A DNA stretch of 64,000 bases from Molanna angustata (GCA_963576475.1 OY754980.1:4779492-4843491); one strand, 5' to 3'; numbered from the stretch's first letter, positions 10,440 through 22,045 are shown. Made by a program: numbers and translations. The notes: generated by a model not told the origin, from the sequence alone.

Positions 10440-10535
10440 AATGAACGTAATCGGTCGAGGTTCGATTCGATCCCGCGTACTTAAGATTACCAATCCAGCA
10501 CGTTAGTCGCTATACCACTGACCCATCTAGAATAT
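10440..10535 (-). mobile_element. SINE family 3, diverged, minus
   Basis: The order AATCGGTCGAGG, GATTCGATCCCGCG, CCAGCACGTTAGTCGCTATA and ACTGACCCATCTA corresponds to the 34980-35065 copy with many substitutions. No intact cloverleaf is present. Confidence 0.55.
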
Positions 10536-10552
10536 ACGAATAATTACTCATA

Positions 10553-10600
10553 ATAATAATAATAAACACAACCTTGCACCCAGCGCAAGTGGCGATTTTA
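10553..10600 (-). mobile_element. SINE family 1, 3' end only, minus
   Basis: AATAATAATAAACACAACC, then TTGCACCCAGCGCAAGTGGC, is the inverse of the family-1 3' end. The SINE is cut off after this point by the pentanucleotide repeat that follows. Confidence 0.65.
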
Positions 10601-10905
10601 TTTTATTAATTTTATTTATTTTATTAATTTTATTTTTTTTAGTTATTTAATTTTTTTATTTATTTTATTTATGTTGTTTATTTTATTACTTTTATTTATT
10701 TTATTTATTTTATTTATTTTATCTATTTTATTTATTTTATTTATTTATTTATTTTATTTATTTTATTTATTTTATCTATTTTATTTATTTTATTTATTTT
10801 ATTTATTTTATTTATTTTATTTATTTTATTTATTTTATTATTTTTATTTATTTTATTTATGTTATTTATTTTATTATTTTTATTTTTTTATTTCTTTTGT
10901 TTATT
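10597..10905. repeat. ATTTT-type pentanucleotide microsatellite
   Basis: About 300 bp of TTTTA/TTTAT repeats with a few changes (ATCTATTTT, ATGTT). It directly abuts the truncated SINE. The open frame through it on the + strand (LFYLFYLFY and so on) is a by-product of the repeat and not a gene. Confidence 0.9.
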
Positions 10906-11099
10906 AATATTTAGGAAACAAACAGCTTAATGCAATATAAGGGAATAACAATGAAATATAAACAACTATGCCATTAATATGTTTCCACAATAGAGTAGGT
11001 ACACAGGTAAAATATATAATATATTATGTAAGAAGAAAGAAACCATACATTATTGCCATATGACAAGTATGCTGAGGAAAAAGCTGTTCATCTTACTGA

Positions 11100-11320
11100 A
11101 TGCCGACCGCTATGGTACAGTTGGTAAGCCTTTTGGCTTCTGTGCAGGCGTCCTGGGTTTGATCCCCAGCAGAGGAGAAATACATTTAAATTCATTTTTC
11201 ACGCAAGTATTTCTTCTCTGGGCTGGAAACATTGGTTAGTGGGAATTAAGTGCAATATGGCAATAAACTCGTAACCTGCGCAAGGTGCACGGAAGTGTTC
11301 ATTATATATTTATTTATTTA
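11100..11320 (+). mobile_element. SINE family 1, near complete, +
   Basis: The head has ATGGTACAGTTGG (A-box like) and GGGTTTGATCCCCAGC (B box), then ACGCAAGTATTTCTTCTCTG, GCAATAAACTCG and TGCGCAAGGTGCA. The tail is TTTATT-rich. It is the best-preserved + copy beside 1445-1665. Confidence 0.8.
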
Positions 11321-11324
11321 ATAA

Positions 11325-11535
11325 TTGATACAATAACGGAGATTATGGTGAGAGTGAACGATATTCTGTAAGACGAAAATGTTAGAAGCGTGAACAACAG
11401 ACGAACATGTATGAGACTATGCATGAATGTTGACGAGGCGATGGATAGAAAAGGATAGAAAAATGCGGCGTACGGTTCTTTCTACTTACCGCGCGAGCGA
11501 CAGTGCGTGATGGTATGTATGTTTGTACGTTTGTA
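11325..11535 (+). pseudogene. RTE-type LINE 3' end
   Basis: It starts with GTGAGAGTGAACGATATTCT and passes through AACAACAGACGAACATGTAT and GACGAGGCGATGGA to the terminal GTGCGTGATGG with TATG repeats. It matches the ends at 4500-4555 and 5990-6082. Only about the last 60 codons remain and the frame is not intact. Confidence 0.7.
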
Positions 11536-11644
11536 TGTATGATAATTTAAACAAATATACAATTCAGTTTTTTACATCACTGGGAGTGCCGAGCCTGTTC
11601 TGAGCCAATTATGACAATATATTTTAGCTACGTGGTTTGTACGA

Positions 11645-12180
11645 ATATAACAAATTAACATAATTATATTCCATCACGCCATAACCATAACGGGGAACCC
11701 AGAGAGAACCTAGCGCCATAAATCTCTATTTTTGCACACAATCATGAGTTCCTTTACATACATGCTCGTCGGTTTTTCGTTAAAGCTTCTCATGTTTCTT
11801 TCTTTCAATATCTCATTCACATGGTTGTGCCATTCGTTTCTTGGGCGGCCCCTACTATTCACTCCATCTCTTACACCCCTGAATTTTTTTTTGGTCAGCC
11901 GTTCATCGTTCATTCTTTCAATATGTCCAAACCATCTTAAGGCATTCACTTTCATTTTATTTATAATATCGTTCTTTATTTTGCTCTCTCTCCTTATGTC
12001 AAATTTTTTCATTCTATCATATATCGTTCTATTACATACTCTTCTTAGTGATCTCATTTCTACACTTTTTATTCTAGGTACTTTCATGCGTATTTTGTCA
12101 CTTTCAAGTTTCACAGGCATACGTCAAAGTAACATACGACATAAAATTCAAATTAGGTGACATGAAAAATATCTAAAAAT
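11645..12180 (-). pseudogene. RTE-type LINE C-terminal part, minus
   Basis: The minus frame 11710-12120 (136 codons) reads IKSVEMRSLRRVCNRTIYDR, then ALRWFGHIERMNDERLTKKK and SRGRPRNEWHNHVNEIL. This is the same lineage as 3840-4555 and 12770-13255. The 3' terminus (ATCACGCCAT on this strand) lies at about 11655. The upstream polymerase domain is missing. The long frame on the opposite strand is a shadow. Confidence 0.8.
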
Positions 12181-12765
12181 AATAAATAAGTCTAATTGCG
12201 AGGGTGAGGGTGTTTATGTGTTTGCAAGAGAGCGATGGGAAGATACGCGTAAAACTAATGTATGTAGAAAGTATCTCTTTCTGAGTATAAATACTATCTC
12301 AGAACAAACTTCAAGACACTCTCTGACTCTTATCTTCCTCTAATACTAATTCCCAACACAGCTCTCTGATGTTCACTTAATTGATGTATGTACATACACT
12401 AAATAATGTAGGACATACCGATGATCTACATATTATGTATTTTAATAGTTATATATTATGTAGCCTTGCATTTCAGTTGGCTATAGGAATTCCATCTTGC
12501 TCATAGCTATAATATTCAAATTGCTCACATTTTATAGTTATCATGAACCGGTTCTCATAAAAAGTAATGGGAAAATTTACGACCATTACTGTACGCTACT
12601 GGTATTACAGATGTATAAATATAATTCGTTTGTATTTATGTACCATATTGTACTTAAGTACATACTTTTATTTTAAAATTACATTTAATAAATAATTTAT
12701 GAGGTAGAAAATTAAATTCATTTAACACAATTTGCGGACATATTTAATAATTTAGAACGTGTACA
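12181..12765. other. No gene recognised
   Basis: AT-rich sequence. A TATAAATA string at 12287-12294 and an AG-rich stretch just before it could suggest a promoter, but no ORF follows and I would not call one. Confidence 0.35.
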
Positions 12766-12769
12766 AAAA

Positions 12770-13255
12770 TTTATACATACATTCATACATACCGTCACGC
12801 CATGTCCCTTACGGGGTAAGCATAGAGAACCGAACGCCATACTCTTCTGTTTTTCACACATTACTGGCTTCTTTTACATCCATGCATCGTCTCATACTCA
12901 TACGCATACTCATCGATTGTACAAGCATCTAATGTTTCCTTCTTTCAAAATATCATTCTCGTGGTCATTCCATCCCTTTCTGGGACGACCTCTATTATTC
13001 ATTCCATCTCTTACGCCCATGTATATTTGTTTGGTCAGTCTTTCATCGTTCATTCTTTCAATATGTCCAAACCACCTCAAGGCATTCACTTTCATTTTAC
13101 TTATAATATCCTTCATAATCTTGTTTATTCTTCTTATGTCCATATATCGTTCTATTCCACACTCTCCTTAGTGATCTCATTTCTGTAGCATTTATTCTAC
13201 ATTCATGCGTCTTTTGCCACGTCCATGTTTCAATTTCAGAAGTATTTTTAACCTA
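12770..13255 (-). pseudogene. RTE-type LINE C-terminal part, minus
   Basis: The minus frame 12910-13143 contains KVNALRWFGHIERMNDERLT, then GRPRKGWNDHENDILKEGN. It is nearly the same as the copy at 11645-12180, in the same orientation and about 1.1 kb away. The tail with ATAC repeats is at 12770-12795. The N-terminal region is broken by stops. Confidence 0.8.
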
Positions 13256-13459
13256 TTAAATTTGGTCAAATTCTCCATTGCCGTTTACAAATGAACATTC
13301 TTTCTCTTTAAAAATCGTCTCTTTCGAGGCAATTTCTTCCAATCATCTTTTTTATATAAGCACAATTATGCTTAGGTAGGTACCTTTATTATTATTATAT
13401 TATTATTATCTAAATATATTATTTTTTCCTTGTATATTATTTTATTACATTTATTTTTT

Positions 13460-13560
13460 ATTTTCCATTTCTTCTCGGGCAAATAACAAGTACTATTTCA
13501 AATAATAATTAAACACGCACCCAATAACAAGTTGCCACATTCTGTAGCCTTACTCTTGAA
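13460..13560 (-). mobile_element. SINE family 2, 3' part, minus
   Basis: It contains TCGGGCAAATAACAAGTACT, then AAACACGCACCCAATAACAA. This corresponds to the family-2 body without the tRNA-like head. Confidence 0.7.
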
Positions 13561-13739
13561 ACTCGAATTCGATCCCAATTTCAAATTTTCATTTAGAACT
13601 TACCTATCTGTCGCCTGCGTACATTCAAATGAACGACTATTACTATTAAAACATACCTACCTACCGCATTCATTCTCCGTTATAAAGGTAGGTTCTTAGC
13701 GAGTCGGATCGTATTGGGATCGGATTTGCAGTGGAGAGT

Positions 13740-14065
13740 AAGGCCGCTGGAGAATAGCTGTGAGGCACCGGCTTAGAATAGTGCTTCCACTCTTTTTTAT
13801 TATTGTTTTCGAGTGTCCCGTAAGAGCCGGGTAATCGAAAATACAACAGGCAACTATAACATCTCACATAGTTCAGCAATGAGGTTCACCACCCATTCTG
13901 AATATAGTGCCTTTTTAGGTGAGACGAGACTGGTGTGTGGGTATACCTACACAGATATGTTGTGCTCCCTTTTATAAGGCAATGCACACCCGCACACCTT
14001 TCGCTGGTTATCCCACATTGTGGGATATGCCGTGATGGTATGAATGAATGAATGAATGAATATTG
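13740..14065 (+). repeat. GCTGTGAGGCACC repeat family, full-looking copy
   Basis: It runs from GCTGTGAGGCACCGGCTTAG through AGAGCCGGGTAATCGAAAAT and TGCTCCCTTTTATAAGG to GATATGCCGTGATGG with GAAT repeats. It matches 15115-15410 over its length, and fragments lie at 6935-7090 and 43030-43100. It is non-coding. The GTGATGG plus short-repeat end resembles the RTE LINE tail, which suggests RTE-driven mobilisation. Confidence 0.7.
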
Positions 14066-14190
14066 ATCATCTCACAGATCCAGTGTGAAATCACAATTAA
14101 AAACTGTGTCTCCACCGGGATTCGATCCCGGGACCTTTGGATCGGCAATCAGATAACAAAGCAACTGAGCCACGAAGGACGACAATTTTG
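14066..14190 (-). mobile_element. SINE family 2, head portion, minus
   Basis: The inverse B box is intact (GGGATTCGATCCCGGGACC) and is followed by an inverse tRNA-like 5' half ending in GAGCCACGAAGGACGAC. This copy preserves the head that the 2540-2715 copy has lost. Confidence 0.75.
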
Positions 14191-14194
14191 GACA

Positions 14195-14675
14195 AGATTT
14201 CGTTGCAACTAGTCGCATTTCAGTTCCACGACGAAATACGAGCAGGCACAAATGATTTGGAATATAAGGCTCGCGGGTCTAAAAGCAATAAATTTTGTTG
14301 AAACTGTAGCAAATTTATCATTATCAAACGTAACAAACGAGTTTGATATTATTTTCGGTCTCACTGTAACTATTACGATAATTGTAACTGATAAGAAAAC
14401 TTGTTACAAGTTACCTAACTGAAACTATACAATATGTGCTTGACCAATTTCATATTTATTTCGTGTTACCTTAACTGCATATTATATATTAAATTTATAT
14501 TATAGGAGTTCGTGTTCATTGAATTTCTAATTTATTAACGATCAGAATCTTTTCGCCAGTATATATTTAAATTTTATATTATAGCTTTTGTATGATAATA
14601 ATTATATGAAATAGTATGTATGTAGGCATAAAACGAAATAAAAAAAATAAAAAATGCATTTTGTAAAATACGAAA
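14195..14675. other. No gene recognised
   Basis: AT-rich intergenic sequence between SINE and LINE fragments. No ORF or repeat relationship was found. Confidence 0.35.
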
Positions 14676-14679
14676 TGAA

Positions 14680-15000
14680 TATATTATAAGAGGTAGCCTG
14701 GGTGTACGCGATGTATCCGATAAGCTGATGGAGAATAGGCTGAAGTGGTTCGGGCATATCCTTAGTAAACCACCAGAATATATAGGAAACACTGCACTGG
14801 ACCATCGAGTGTCTGGCAAAAGATCCAGAGGGCGTCCCAAAAAACGATGGAAAGGCCTGATGGCTGAGGACATGCAGGAATGTGATGTCTCTGAGGACGA
14901 TGCTCAGGATAGGGCGAAGTGGAGGAGCGCAGTGAGGAGAGCGGACCCCACCACCATGTGGGATACAAGCTAAGGAAGAGAGAGAGAGAGAGAGTATGTA
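14680..15000 (+). pseudogene. RTE-type LINE 3' end, third lineage
   Basis: The frame ending at 14973 encodes GVRDVSDKLMENRLKWFGHI, then RSRGRPKKRWKGLMAEDMQE and DRAKWRSAVRRADPTTMWD. This C-terminus ends in ADPTTMWD and differs from the SAYPVRVMA type. A GA-dinucleotide run (14980-14993) follows the stop. The part before residue 'GVRDVSDK' is absent. Confidence 0.8.
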
Positions 15001-15114
15001 TGTAGGCATAGGTATAGATACCTCACTAGATTATCTACATTTTATGAACATATTCTTAGCTTATCATTTATTCTTGGCTCCTGATATTCACAGCATTCGA
15101 AATTTAATTATTTA

Positions 15115-15415
15115 ACTAAGCTGTGAGGCACCGCCTTAGAATAGTGCATCCACTATATTCTATAATCATCGTTTCTGGATGTCCCGGAGATAAGAGCCGG
15201 GTAATCAAAAATGCAACAGTCAAAATAACATCTCACATATTTCAACAATGAGGTTCACGTATGTACATAATACTTTTTTATGCGAGACGAAACTGGTGTA
15301 CGGGGATATACGGTTGTGTCGTGCTCCCTTTTATAAGGTAATGATCATTTGTACCTACACTTGTCGCTGGTTACTCCACTTCGTGAAATATCCTGTGATG
15401 GATGGTATTTGTTAC
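15115..15415 (+). repeat. GCTGTGAGGCACC repeat family, second copy
   Basis: It matches 13740-14065 in order: GCTGTGAGGCACCGCCTTAG, AGAGCCGGGTAATC, CACATATTTCAACAATGAGG and CTCCCTTTTATAAGG. It ends at TCCTGTGATGGATGG. Confidence 0.7.
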
Positions 15416-15459
15416 ACAAAATAGTATGATCTAGGAAATATTGTGGCGTGAATGAAAAT

Positions 15460-16080
15460 TTTATGTCAAGAGTTGAGACAGTTATGTTGAGATGGTTTGG
15501 ATATAAAGAGGGTGTGTCAGGAATTGAGACAATTATGTTGAGATGGTTTGGAAATAAAGAGGATGTGTCAGGGGTAGAGAAAGGTATGTTGAGATGGTTT
15601 GTAAAGAGGATGTGGCAGGAGTTGAGAAAGGTATGTTGAGATAGTTTGAACATAAAGAGGACGTGTCGGGGTTGAGAAAGGTATGTTGAGATAGTTTGAA
15701 CATAAAGAGGATGTGTCGGGGATGAGAAAGGTATGTTGAGATGGTTTGTAAAGAGGATGTGGCAGGGGTTGAGAAAGGAATGTTGAGATAGTTTGAACAT
15801 AAAGAGGATGTGTCGGGGTTGAGAAAGGTATGTTGAGATAGTTTGAACATAAAGAGGATGTGTCGGGGATGATAAAGGTATGTTGAGATGGTTTAGACAT
15901 AAAGAAGATGTGTCGGGGGTTGAGAAAGGTATGTTGAGATGGTTTGAACCCAAAGATGATATGTCGAGAGTTGAGAAAGGTATGTTGAGATGATCTGGAA
16001 ATAAAGAGGATATGTCGGGGGTTGAGAAAGGTATGCTGAGATGAGACATAAAGGGGATGAACGAAAGAATTGAGACGGGA
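15460..16080. repeat. 51-bp minisatellite, 12 units, derived from RTE LINE coding sequence
   Basis: ATG(T/C)TGAGAT recurs at 15484, 15535, 15586, 15633, 15683, 15733, 15780, 15830, 15880, 15931, 15982 and 16033, spacing 47-51 bp. In frame each unit reads like VEKGMLRWFG followed by an HKEDVSG-like stretch. VEKGMLRWFGH is the motif found in RTE C-termini in this window. The long antisense frame through the array is a shadow of the repeat. Confidence 0.9.
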
Positions 16081-16099
16081 CAAGCGCAAAGACCAACAA

Positions 16100-17745
16100 A
16101 GCAGAAAAACAACTAACTTGCTAGTATACTCAGAATATCTCTTCCAATCACTCGACGACAAAATTCAAATTGACTCAATTTATACAGACTTCAAGAAGGC
16201 CTTCGACAAAGTGGACCATAGTATATTAATGGAAAAATTATCAGATAAAGGAATTAAAGGCAGCCTACTCAGGTGGACAAAATCATACATTACAAATAGG
16301 CATCAGGTAGTTGTTCTCAACGGCCATTCCTCCAACAAAGTAAAAATAACATCTGGAGTACCTCAAGGTTCAATCCTTGGCCCACTACTCTTCACGATAT
16401 TAATTAACGATATCAACTCATGTTTCATAAATAGTAATTTTTTAATATTTGCTGACGATTTAAAAATTTTCCTTAAAATTAAACATGTACACGATTGCAC
16501 AGCTCTCCAGGACGACCTAAATAGATTAAACGATTACTGTCAGCGAAATAAACTATATCTTAATTTAGCTAAATGCAAGACTATCACATTTACAAAAAAT
16601 AAAAATATTATCCAACATAATTACTACATCGACACTCATCCACTTGACAAAGTCAACAATATTCGGGATCTAGGAGTTGTGTTTGATAGCAAACTTCATT
16701 TTGACATCCATGTGGAAAACATAATCAACAAAGCATATAAAATGATGGGTTTTGTGATGAGATTGACTAAAGAATTCAAAAAAACCAGCTCATATTTAAT
16801 ATTATATAATACGTTAATCCGCTCACAACTCGAATACTGCTCTCAAATATGGAATCCACATTACAACATATACGCCGAAAAAATTGAAACAATTCAGAAA
16901 AAATACCTCAAGACTATGCAATACAGAACACAGAATCCCCGACTACCATACACTGACCTACTTAATAATTACAATCTATGCACACTAAAAGAGAGACGTA
17001 CCCTATTTGACATGACAACACTACACAAAATAATCAATAGCACGTTTGACTGTCCAGCACTCGTTAGCTCAATTAACATACATGCACCACTCAGATGCCT
17101 AAGAAACAACTTGCTCTTCCTCCCGTCAACTTCAAACACAAATGCAGGATTTAGGAAACCAACCAACAGAATGTGCAATGAATACAACAAAACCTTTCTA
17201 GACACACACATCTTCTCCAAATCATTCACAGCATTCAAACACGAAATAAAACACATTCAAAAATCATCACCACAACACGCGATGACATAATAATACACAT
17301 ACTCTATTGAGATATTAATCATCTGTCATAACATACTACACCATCTCTTTTATTGAATTATGGCTCCTTAGTTTTAATTTTATTTTATTTTATGTATTTT
17401 TGTTTTTTTTTTCTCTTTTTTATCATTATGTTAATGTATAACTCTTGTTTCTCTATTTCTCGCCTCAATATTTATTTCTCGCCTCAATACTTATTTCTGT
17501 ATAATTATTTTCTTATCTATTTCATTTCGTTTATGTTAATTTAAATTGATTTTTTTTTCTTCTTTACTTGTTTTGTCTTTTATTATTATTGTATTACTTT
17601 GCAAATTTTCACTTTCATATGTTTAAATTGTGAATACTGTAAGGTTGCAGATAAACTTTGAATTCTATGTTACTATTAGTTATATGCATATTTTCTGTAA
17701 TTGTTTGTATTCCTAAATGAATAAATAAATAAATAAACACACATT
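16100..17745 (+). pseudogene. Jockey-clade LINE, 5'-truncated, reverse transcriptase frame still open
   Basis: The frame to 17290 (406 codons if counted from the TTG at 16070) has the reverse transcriptase motifs in order: TDFKKAFDKVDH (about residues 39-50), SGVPQGSILGPLLF (about 95-108) and FADDLKIF (about 127-134, with the catalytic DD). Then come the thumb and C-terminal parts (NNIRDLGVVFDSKL, QLEYCSQIWNPH). This layout is typical of Jockey-type LINEs. Homology begins only at LLVYSEYL, so endonuclease, ORF1 and promoter are missing. The stop (17288-17290) is followed by a T-rich 3' UTR and AATAAATAAATA at 17719-17740. It lies directly behind the 51-bp minisatellite. It is intact as a frame and may be a young truncated insertion. 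Confidence 0.85.
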
Positions 17746-17749
17746 TTCG

Positions 17750-18160
17750 ATCTGCGCACCCACGTGACGAGTTCAAGTTGCTTTATGATAACACTATACT
17801 AATAGTTTAAATAATTTGCTCTTAAAATAAACTTCACTCGTTGTAGTAATGATGTTTGGCTCTATTGACTTATGAGTCCTCAACTGAGCTAGCCAATTTT
17901 ATATATTCGGATACAGCGACATAGAAATAATGTACAAAACGATAAAATCAAACATGCCCTACAACTATCCACAAATTATAATTTGTACATAATGTAGTTA
18001 TATTATAAATGAAAAATACGAATAACTTGGTTTTCGTTCTATAAATTTCATTGGTTATCGACGCGTTTCCGTCGTGAATCGTCACATCGTCAGAATAACC
18101 AATTAGAAATATTGGAAATAAATAGAGTAAAAAAGGATTCGCAAAAATTGCTCATCAATA
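17750..18160. other. No gene recognised
   Basis: Mostly AT-rich. At 17740-17790 a CTGCGCACCCACGTGACGAG stretch vaguely resembles the inverse 3' end of SINE family 1 but is too diverged to call. Confidence 0.35.
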
Positions 18161-18284
18161 AACAATTTTTTTTATTTATTTATTTATTTGGCAAAGAGAA
18201 TGCCATGCCTTTACAGGGAAACCTAAACTGGCATGGCATTAAAAAGAACAACAAACATAATTACAAAGTAATACATAATCAACA

Positions 18285-18492
18285 AAATAATACACAATTT
18301 AAGAAATAATACACAATTTAAGAAATAATACACAATTTAAGAAATAATACACAATTTAAGAAATAATACACAATTTAAGAAATAATACACAATTTAAGAA
18401 ATAATACACAATTTAAGAAATAATACACAATTTAAGAAATAATACACAATTTAAGAAATAATACACAATTTAAGAAATAATACACAATTTAA
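18285..18492. repeat. 19-bp tandem array in a LINE 3' UTR
   Basis: GAAATAATACACAATTTAA is repeated from 18303 at 19-bp steps, about ten units with almost no variation. A related unit (ACAAAATAATACACAATT) occurs singly before it and at 20112-20167 behind the fold-back block, so the array grew from the LINE's own 3' UTR. Confidence 0.9.
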
Positions 18493-18504
18493 ATACAAAA
18501 TAAT

Positions 18505-20110
18505 ATTTTTTAACAGATTTTAATTATCTCAATAGAGACGAAGTTGGAATATTTATTGTAGGAGAACCGGGAAATCAAGGCACCTACAGGGCTTACGACC
18601 TGTCATCGGCTGGTTTACGTGATCACTTTATGCGCTTGCGCAACGTTCACCAATTATGCCTTTTAATGAGATCCCTATCAATTCAATTTTGAAAGTTCTA
18701 TATATTGTAATACTGAAATTCTTTTCGCTTGAAAATAAGGAATTTTTACTACAGCCATCTATGGGTGAAATTATGAACAACAATCTTATTATTTTTATTT
18801 ATTTTGTTGGAACGCCATCTATTGAGAGAATTGGTTTTTTTGTAAATAATGAAAGCTACAATTCATATATCTGAGGTGACAATGCATTTCGCATAGAAAT
18901 CACCCCTGAATTGCGCCAGACTTATAAGGTCATTTTTGTCTTATTTACCTACTTGTACCAATGAAAAAAATGAAAACTAACAACTCCCGACAGGAAAAAA
19001 ATCCAATGTTTGCGCATATGCAATAATAAAAATATTCGATTACTTACACATTGGTACAAGTAGGTAAATAAGACAAAAATGACCTTATAAGTCTGGCGCA
19101 ATTCAGGGGTGATTTCTATGCGAAAAATGCATTGTCACCTCAGATATATGAATTGTAGCTTTCATTATTTACAAAAAAACCAATTCTCTCAATAGATGGC
19201 GTTCCAACAAAATAAATAAAAATAATAAGATTGTTGTTCATAATTTCACCCATAGATGGCTGTAGTAAAAATTCCTTATTTTCAAGCGAAAAGAATTTCA
19301 GTATTACAATATATAGAACTTTCAAAATTGAATTGATAGGGAAAAAAAAAAAAATCATTAAAAGGCATAATTGGTGAACGTTGCGCAAGCGCATAAAGTG
19401 ATCACGTAAACCAGCCGATGACAGGTCGTAAGCCCTGTAGGTGCCTTGATTTCCCGGTTCTCCTACAATAAATATTCCAACTTCGTCTCTATTGAGATAA
19501 TTAAAAAATATCTTTGACTCCCGACAGGGAAAAAAATCCAATGTTTGCGCATATGCAATAATAAAAATATTCGATTACTTACACATTGGTACAAGTAGGT
19601 AAATAAGACAAAAATGACTTTATAAGTCTGGCGCAATTCAGGGGTGACTTCTATGCGAAAAATGCATTGTCACCTCAGATATAAGAATTGTAGCTTTCAT
19701 TATTTACAAAAAAACCAATTCTCTCAATAGATGGCGTTCCAACAAAATAAATAAAAATAATAAGATTGTTGTTCATAATTTCACCCATAGATGGCTGTAG
19801 TAAAAATTCCTTATTTTCAAGCGAAAAGAATTTCAGTATTACAATATATAGAACTTTCAAAATTGAATTGATAGGGATCTCATTAAAAGGCATAATTGGT
19901 GAACGTTGCGCAAGCGCATAAAGTGATCACGTAAACCAGCCGATGACAGGTCGTAAGCCCTGTAGGTGCCTTGATTTCCCGGTTCTCCTACAGTAAATAT
20001 TCCAACTTCGTCTCTATTGAGATAATTAAAATCTGTTAAAAAATATCTTTGACTCCCGACAGGGAAAAAAATCCAATGTTTGCGCATATGCAATAATAAA
20101 AATATTCGAT
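18505..20110. mobile_element. Fold-back composite: one forward and two inverted units
   Basis: The forward unit (about 18505-18962) and the inverted unit (about 19050-19497) form arms of about 450 bp around a loop of roughly 90 bp. A second inverted unit follows to 20110. The left start is ATTTTTTAACAG, and the right end is GCATATGCAATAATAAAAAT plus ATTCGAT. TACAAAATAAT stands on both sides (18494-18504 and 20111-20121), although this string also belongs to the LINE's local repeat. The short ORF starting MPFNEIPINSI is repeated only because the unit is repeated. Confidence 0.8.
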
Positions 20111-21655
20111 TACAAAATAATACACAATTAACAAAACAAAATAAAAAATACAAAATAATACACAATTTAAAAAATACAGTTTATGCAATACATAATACAA
20201 TTTAAAAATAAAACATAAAATTCAGAAAATTGTTTTCACTGATATTGAAGACGTCAACTTCGCTCGACAAAATGTTGAACATTGAGACGGCTTTGTGTAT
20301 TGGAGACTTGGCTAATAAATTCGTCCGACTGTATGACTGCAGAAACAACGCGTGATTTCTTCCTCTGATGTAATTAATAGGAGCATGTATGCCTATTTCG
20401 CAAAGTAAACTAGGATTATATACTAACCCATTTACTAGTTGGAAAAAGTATTTCAATAGACAAAATAATCTTCTGTTTTCCAAGGAGTTGTATCCAATCA
20501 TACCTAATAAAAAAGCAGATGGATACAACCAAGGATATGTACCATACGTCCGAAGGTAGCAATATCTGAGAAATTTTTTGTGAACTCTTTCGATCATAAT
20601 ACAATATGTAGCCTCATATGGAGACCAAATAATTGAGTTTGTTTCGAGAATACTCAATACAAGTGTATTGTATAAAATTTTGATAGTTTGAAGGTCTTTG
20701 AATTTGTGGCAATGTCTTAATATGAACCCGAGCATTTTGTATCCTTTTGCAACTAATTTAAGGATATGCTCGTGGAATGTAAGTCTAGAGTCGAATACTA
20801 TACCCAAATCTGTTGTTGTATTGACTCTTTCCAGAATATTGTTGCCTAGTTTATACGTAAAGTGAATAGGATTTTTTGATTTACTATAAGATAAAATATC
20901 TATATTTTTTATTGCCCATTCACCAATTGAGTCGATATCGGATTGAAAAAGATGGATTAGAAATTCTGGATTCAGGATTATAAATTGTTGTGAATAATTT
21001 AAGATCATCAGCAAAAATAAGATAATCTGCAAATTTAATGGTGTGACCAATGTCATTGATAAATAATAAAAATAGCAAAGGCCCCAAGATAGATCCCTGA
21101 GGAACGCCAGAAAAAACAGGAAATTCGGAAGAAATTGCACCATTGAAACTAACATATTGTCTACGATTTCGAAAGTAATCCACAAAAAAGTATATCATAC
21201 CTTCCGAGAAGCCGAATTTACCAAGTTTCATCATAAGAATGTCAATGTCTACTCTGTCAAATGCCTTTTCAAAATCATAATAGGTAACATCAACCTGGTG
21301 ACCCTTATCCATGTGTTTCGATATATATTGAGTAATATTGAGTAAGTTGCTGGAAACGGATTTTTTCGGTCTAAAGCCGTGCTGATTTTCATCTAAATGA
21401 GGTTGAACATGACTATAAATCTTTTCAAATAAAACTAATTCAAAAATCTTTGCAATTGCTGCTAGTACCGCAACAGGGCGATAGTTAGATATATTACATT
21501 TGTCACCTTTTTTAAATACTGGCGTTATTTTGGTTGATTTCCATAAATGAGGGAAATTTCCGGTAGATAAGCAAGTATTAAAAATATGGCATAACGGTTT
21601 TGTAAAATGATCAGCACAACCTTTGATGATAAAACCTGGTACTCCGTCGACTCAA

Positions 21656-22045
21656 ATTGATCATATATATTCACCATTATTGTTATTCACCATAGTAATT
21701 ATATGTAATTTAACAAGAAAATAATAATCGATTTTAATAATAAAAATTTAAAACCTCACATTATTTCGACATGGTCTTTCAAAATCAATACGCCTGTCTC
21801 TGTCTGCATTTCCTTCTGTAGTAATGTGAAATCCTGGCAACTAATAGCGAAGCAGATTGAAAACGAAATACCTACAATAAAATTCTCACGGGAAATAACT
21901 TGTGTATGTTTGTGATAATAATATTATTATGTATACAATCTCCTCTACTAACACAAGAACACAGAGTTTAATGACAGGTACCAGTGAACCGATTTTGGGT
22001 CAAATTTCGATTCAAGCAGACAAAAACATAATGCGATATACCTGT
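21656..22045. other. No gene recognised
   Basis: AT-rich DNA between the LINE and the next inverted-repeat element. No ORF or repeat membership is supported. Confidence 0.35.

Larger units (their letters stand above)
18165..21655 (-). pseudogene. Jockey-clade LINE, minus, interrupted by a fold-back composite
   Basis: Coding part: reading leftward from about 21655, the frame gives FKKGDKCNISNYRPVAVLAA, QHGFRPKKSVSSNLL, FEKAFDRVD, SGVPQGSILGPLLF and FADDLKLF. One frameshift near 20930-20990 separates this from the rest (LERVNTTTDLGIVFDSRLTF and onward), which ends at 20202. The N-terminal endonuclease is missing. The 3' UTR continues to the TTTATTTATTTA tail at 18170-18190 but is split by a 19-bp tandem array (18285-18492) and the fold-back block 18505-20110. 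It is related to, but clearly diverged from, the 16100-17745 copy. Confidence 0.85.

Noticed and set aside
10671..10907. 78-codon frame of L, F, Y and I residues
   Set aside because: It is produced by an ATTTT-type microsatellite.
11732..13188. Long + strand frames rich in hydrophobic residues (142, 84 and 75 codons)
   Set aside because: They are antisense shadows of RTE LINE C-terminal frames on the minus strand.
15345..16112. 255-codon open frame on the minus strand
   Set aside because: It is the antisense of a 51-bp tandem array whose unit is a multiple of three, so the frame stays open by periodicity alone.
18656..19893. 72-codon ORF starting MPFNEIPINSI, found once forward and twice inverted
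   Set aside because: It sits inside repeated units of a non-coding fold-back family. Identity reflects unit copying, and the other copies (25.5, 27.4 and 59 kb) have no such frame.
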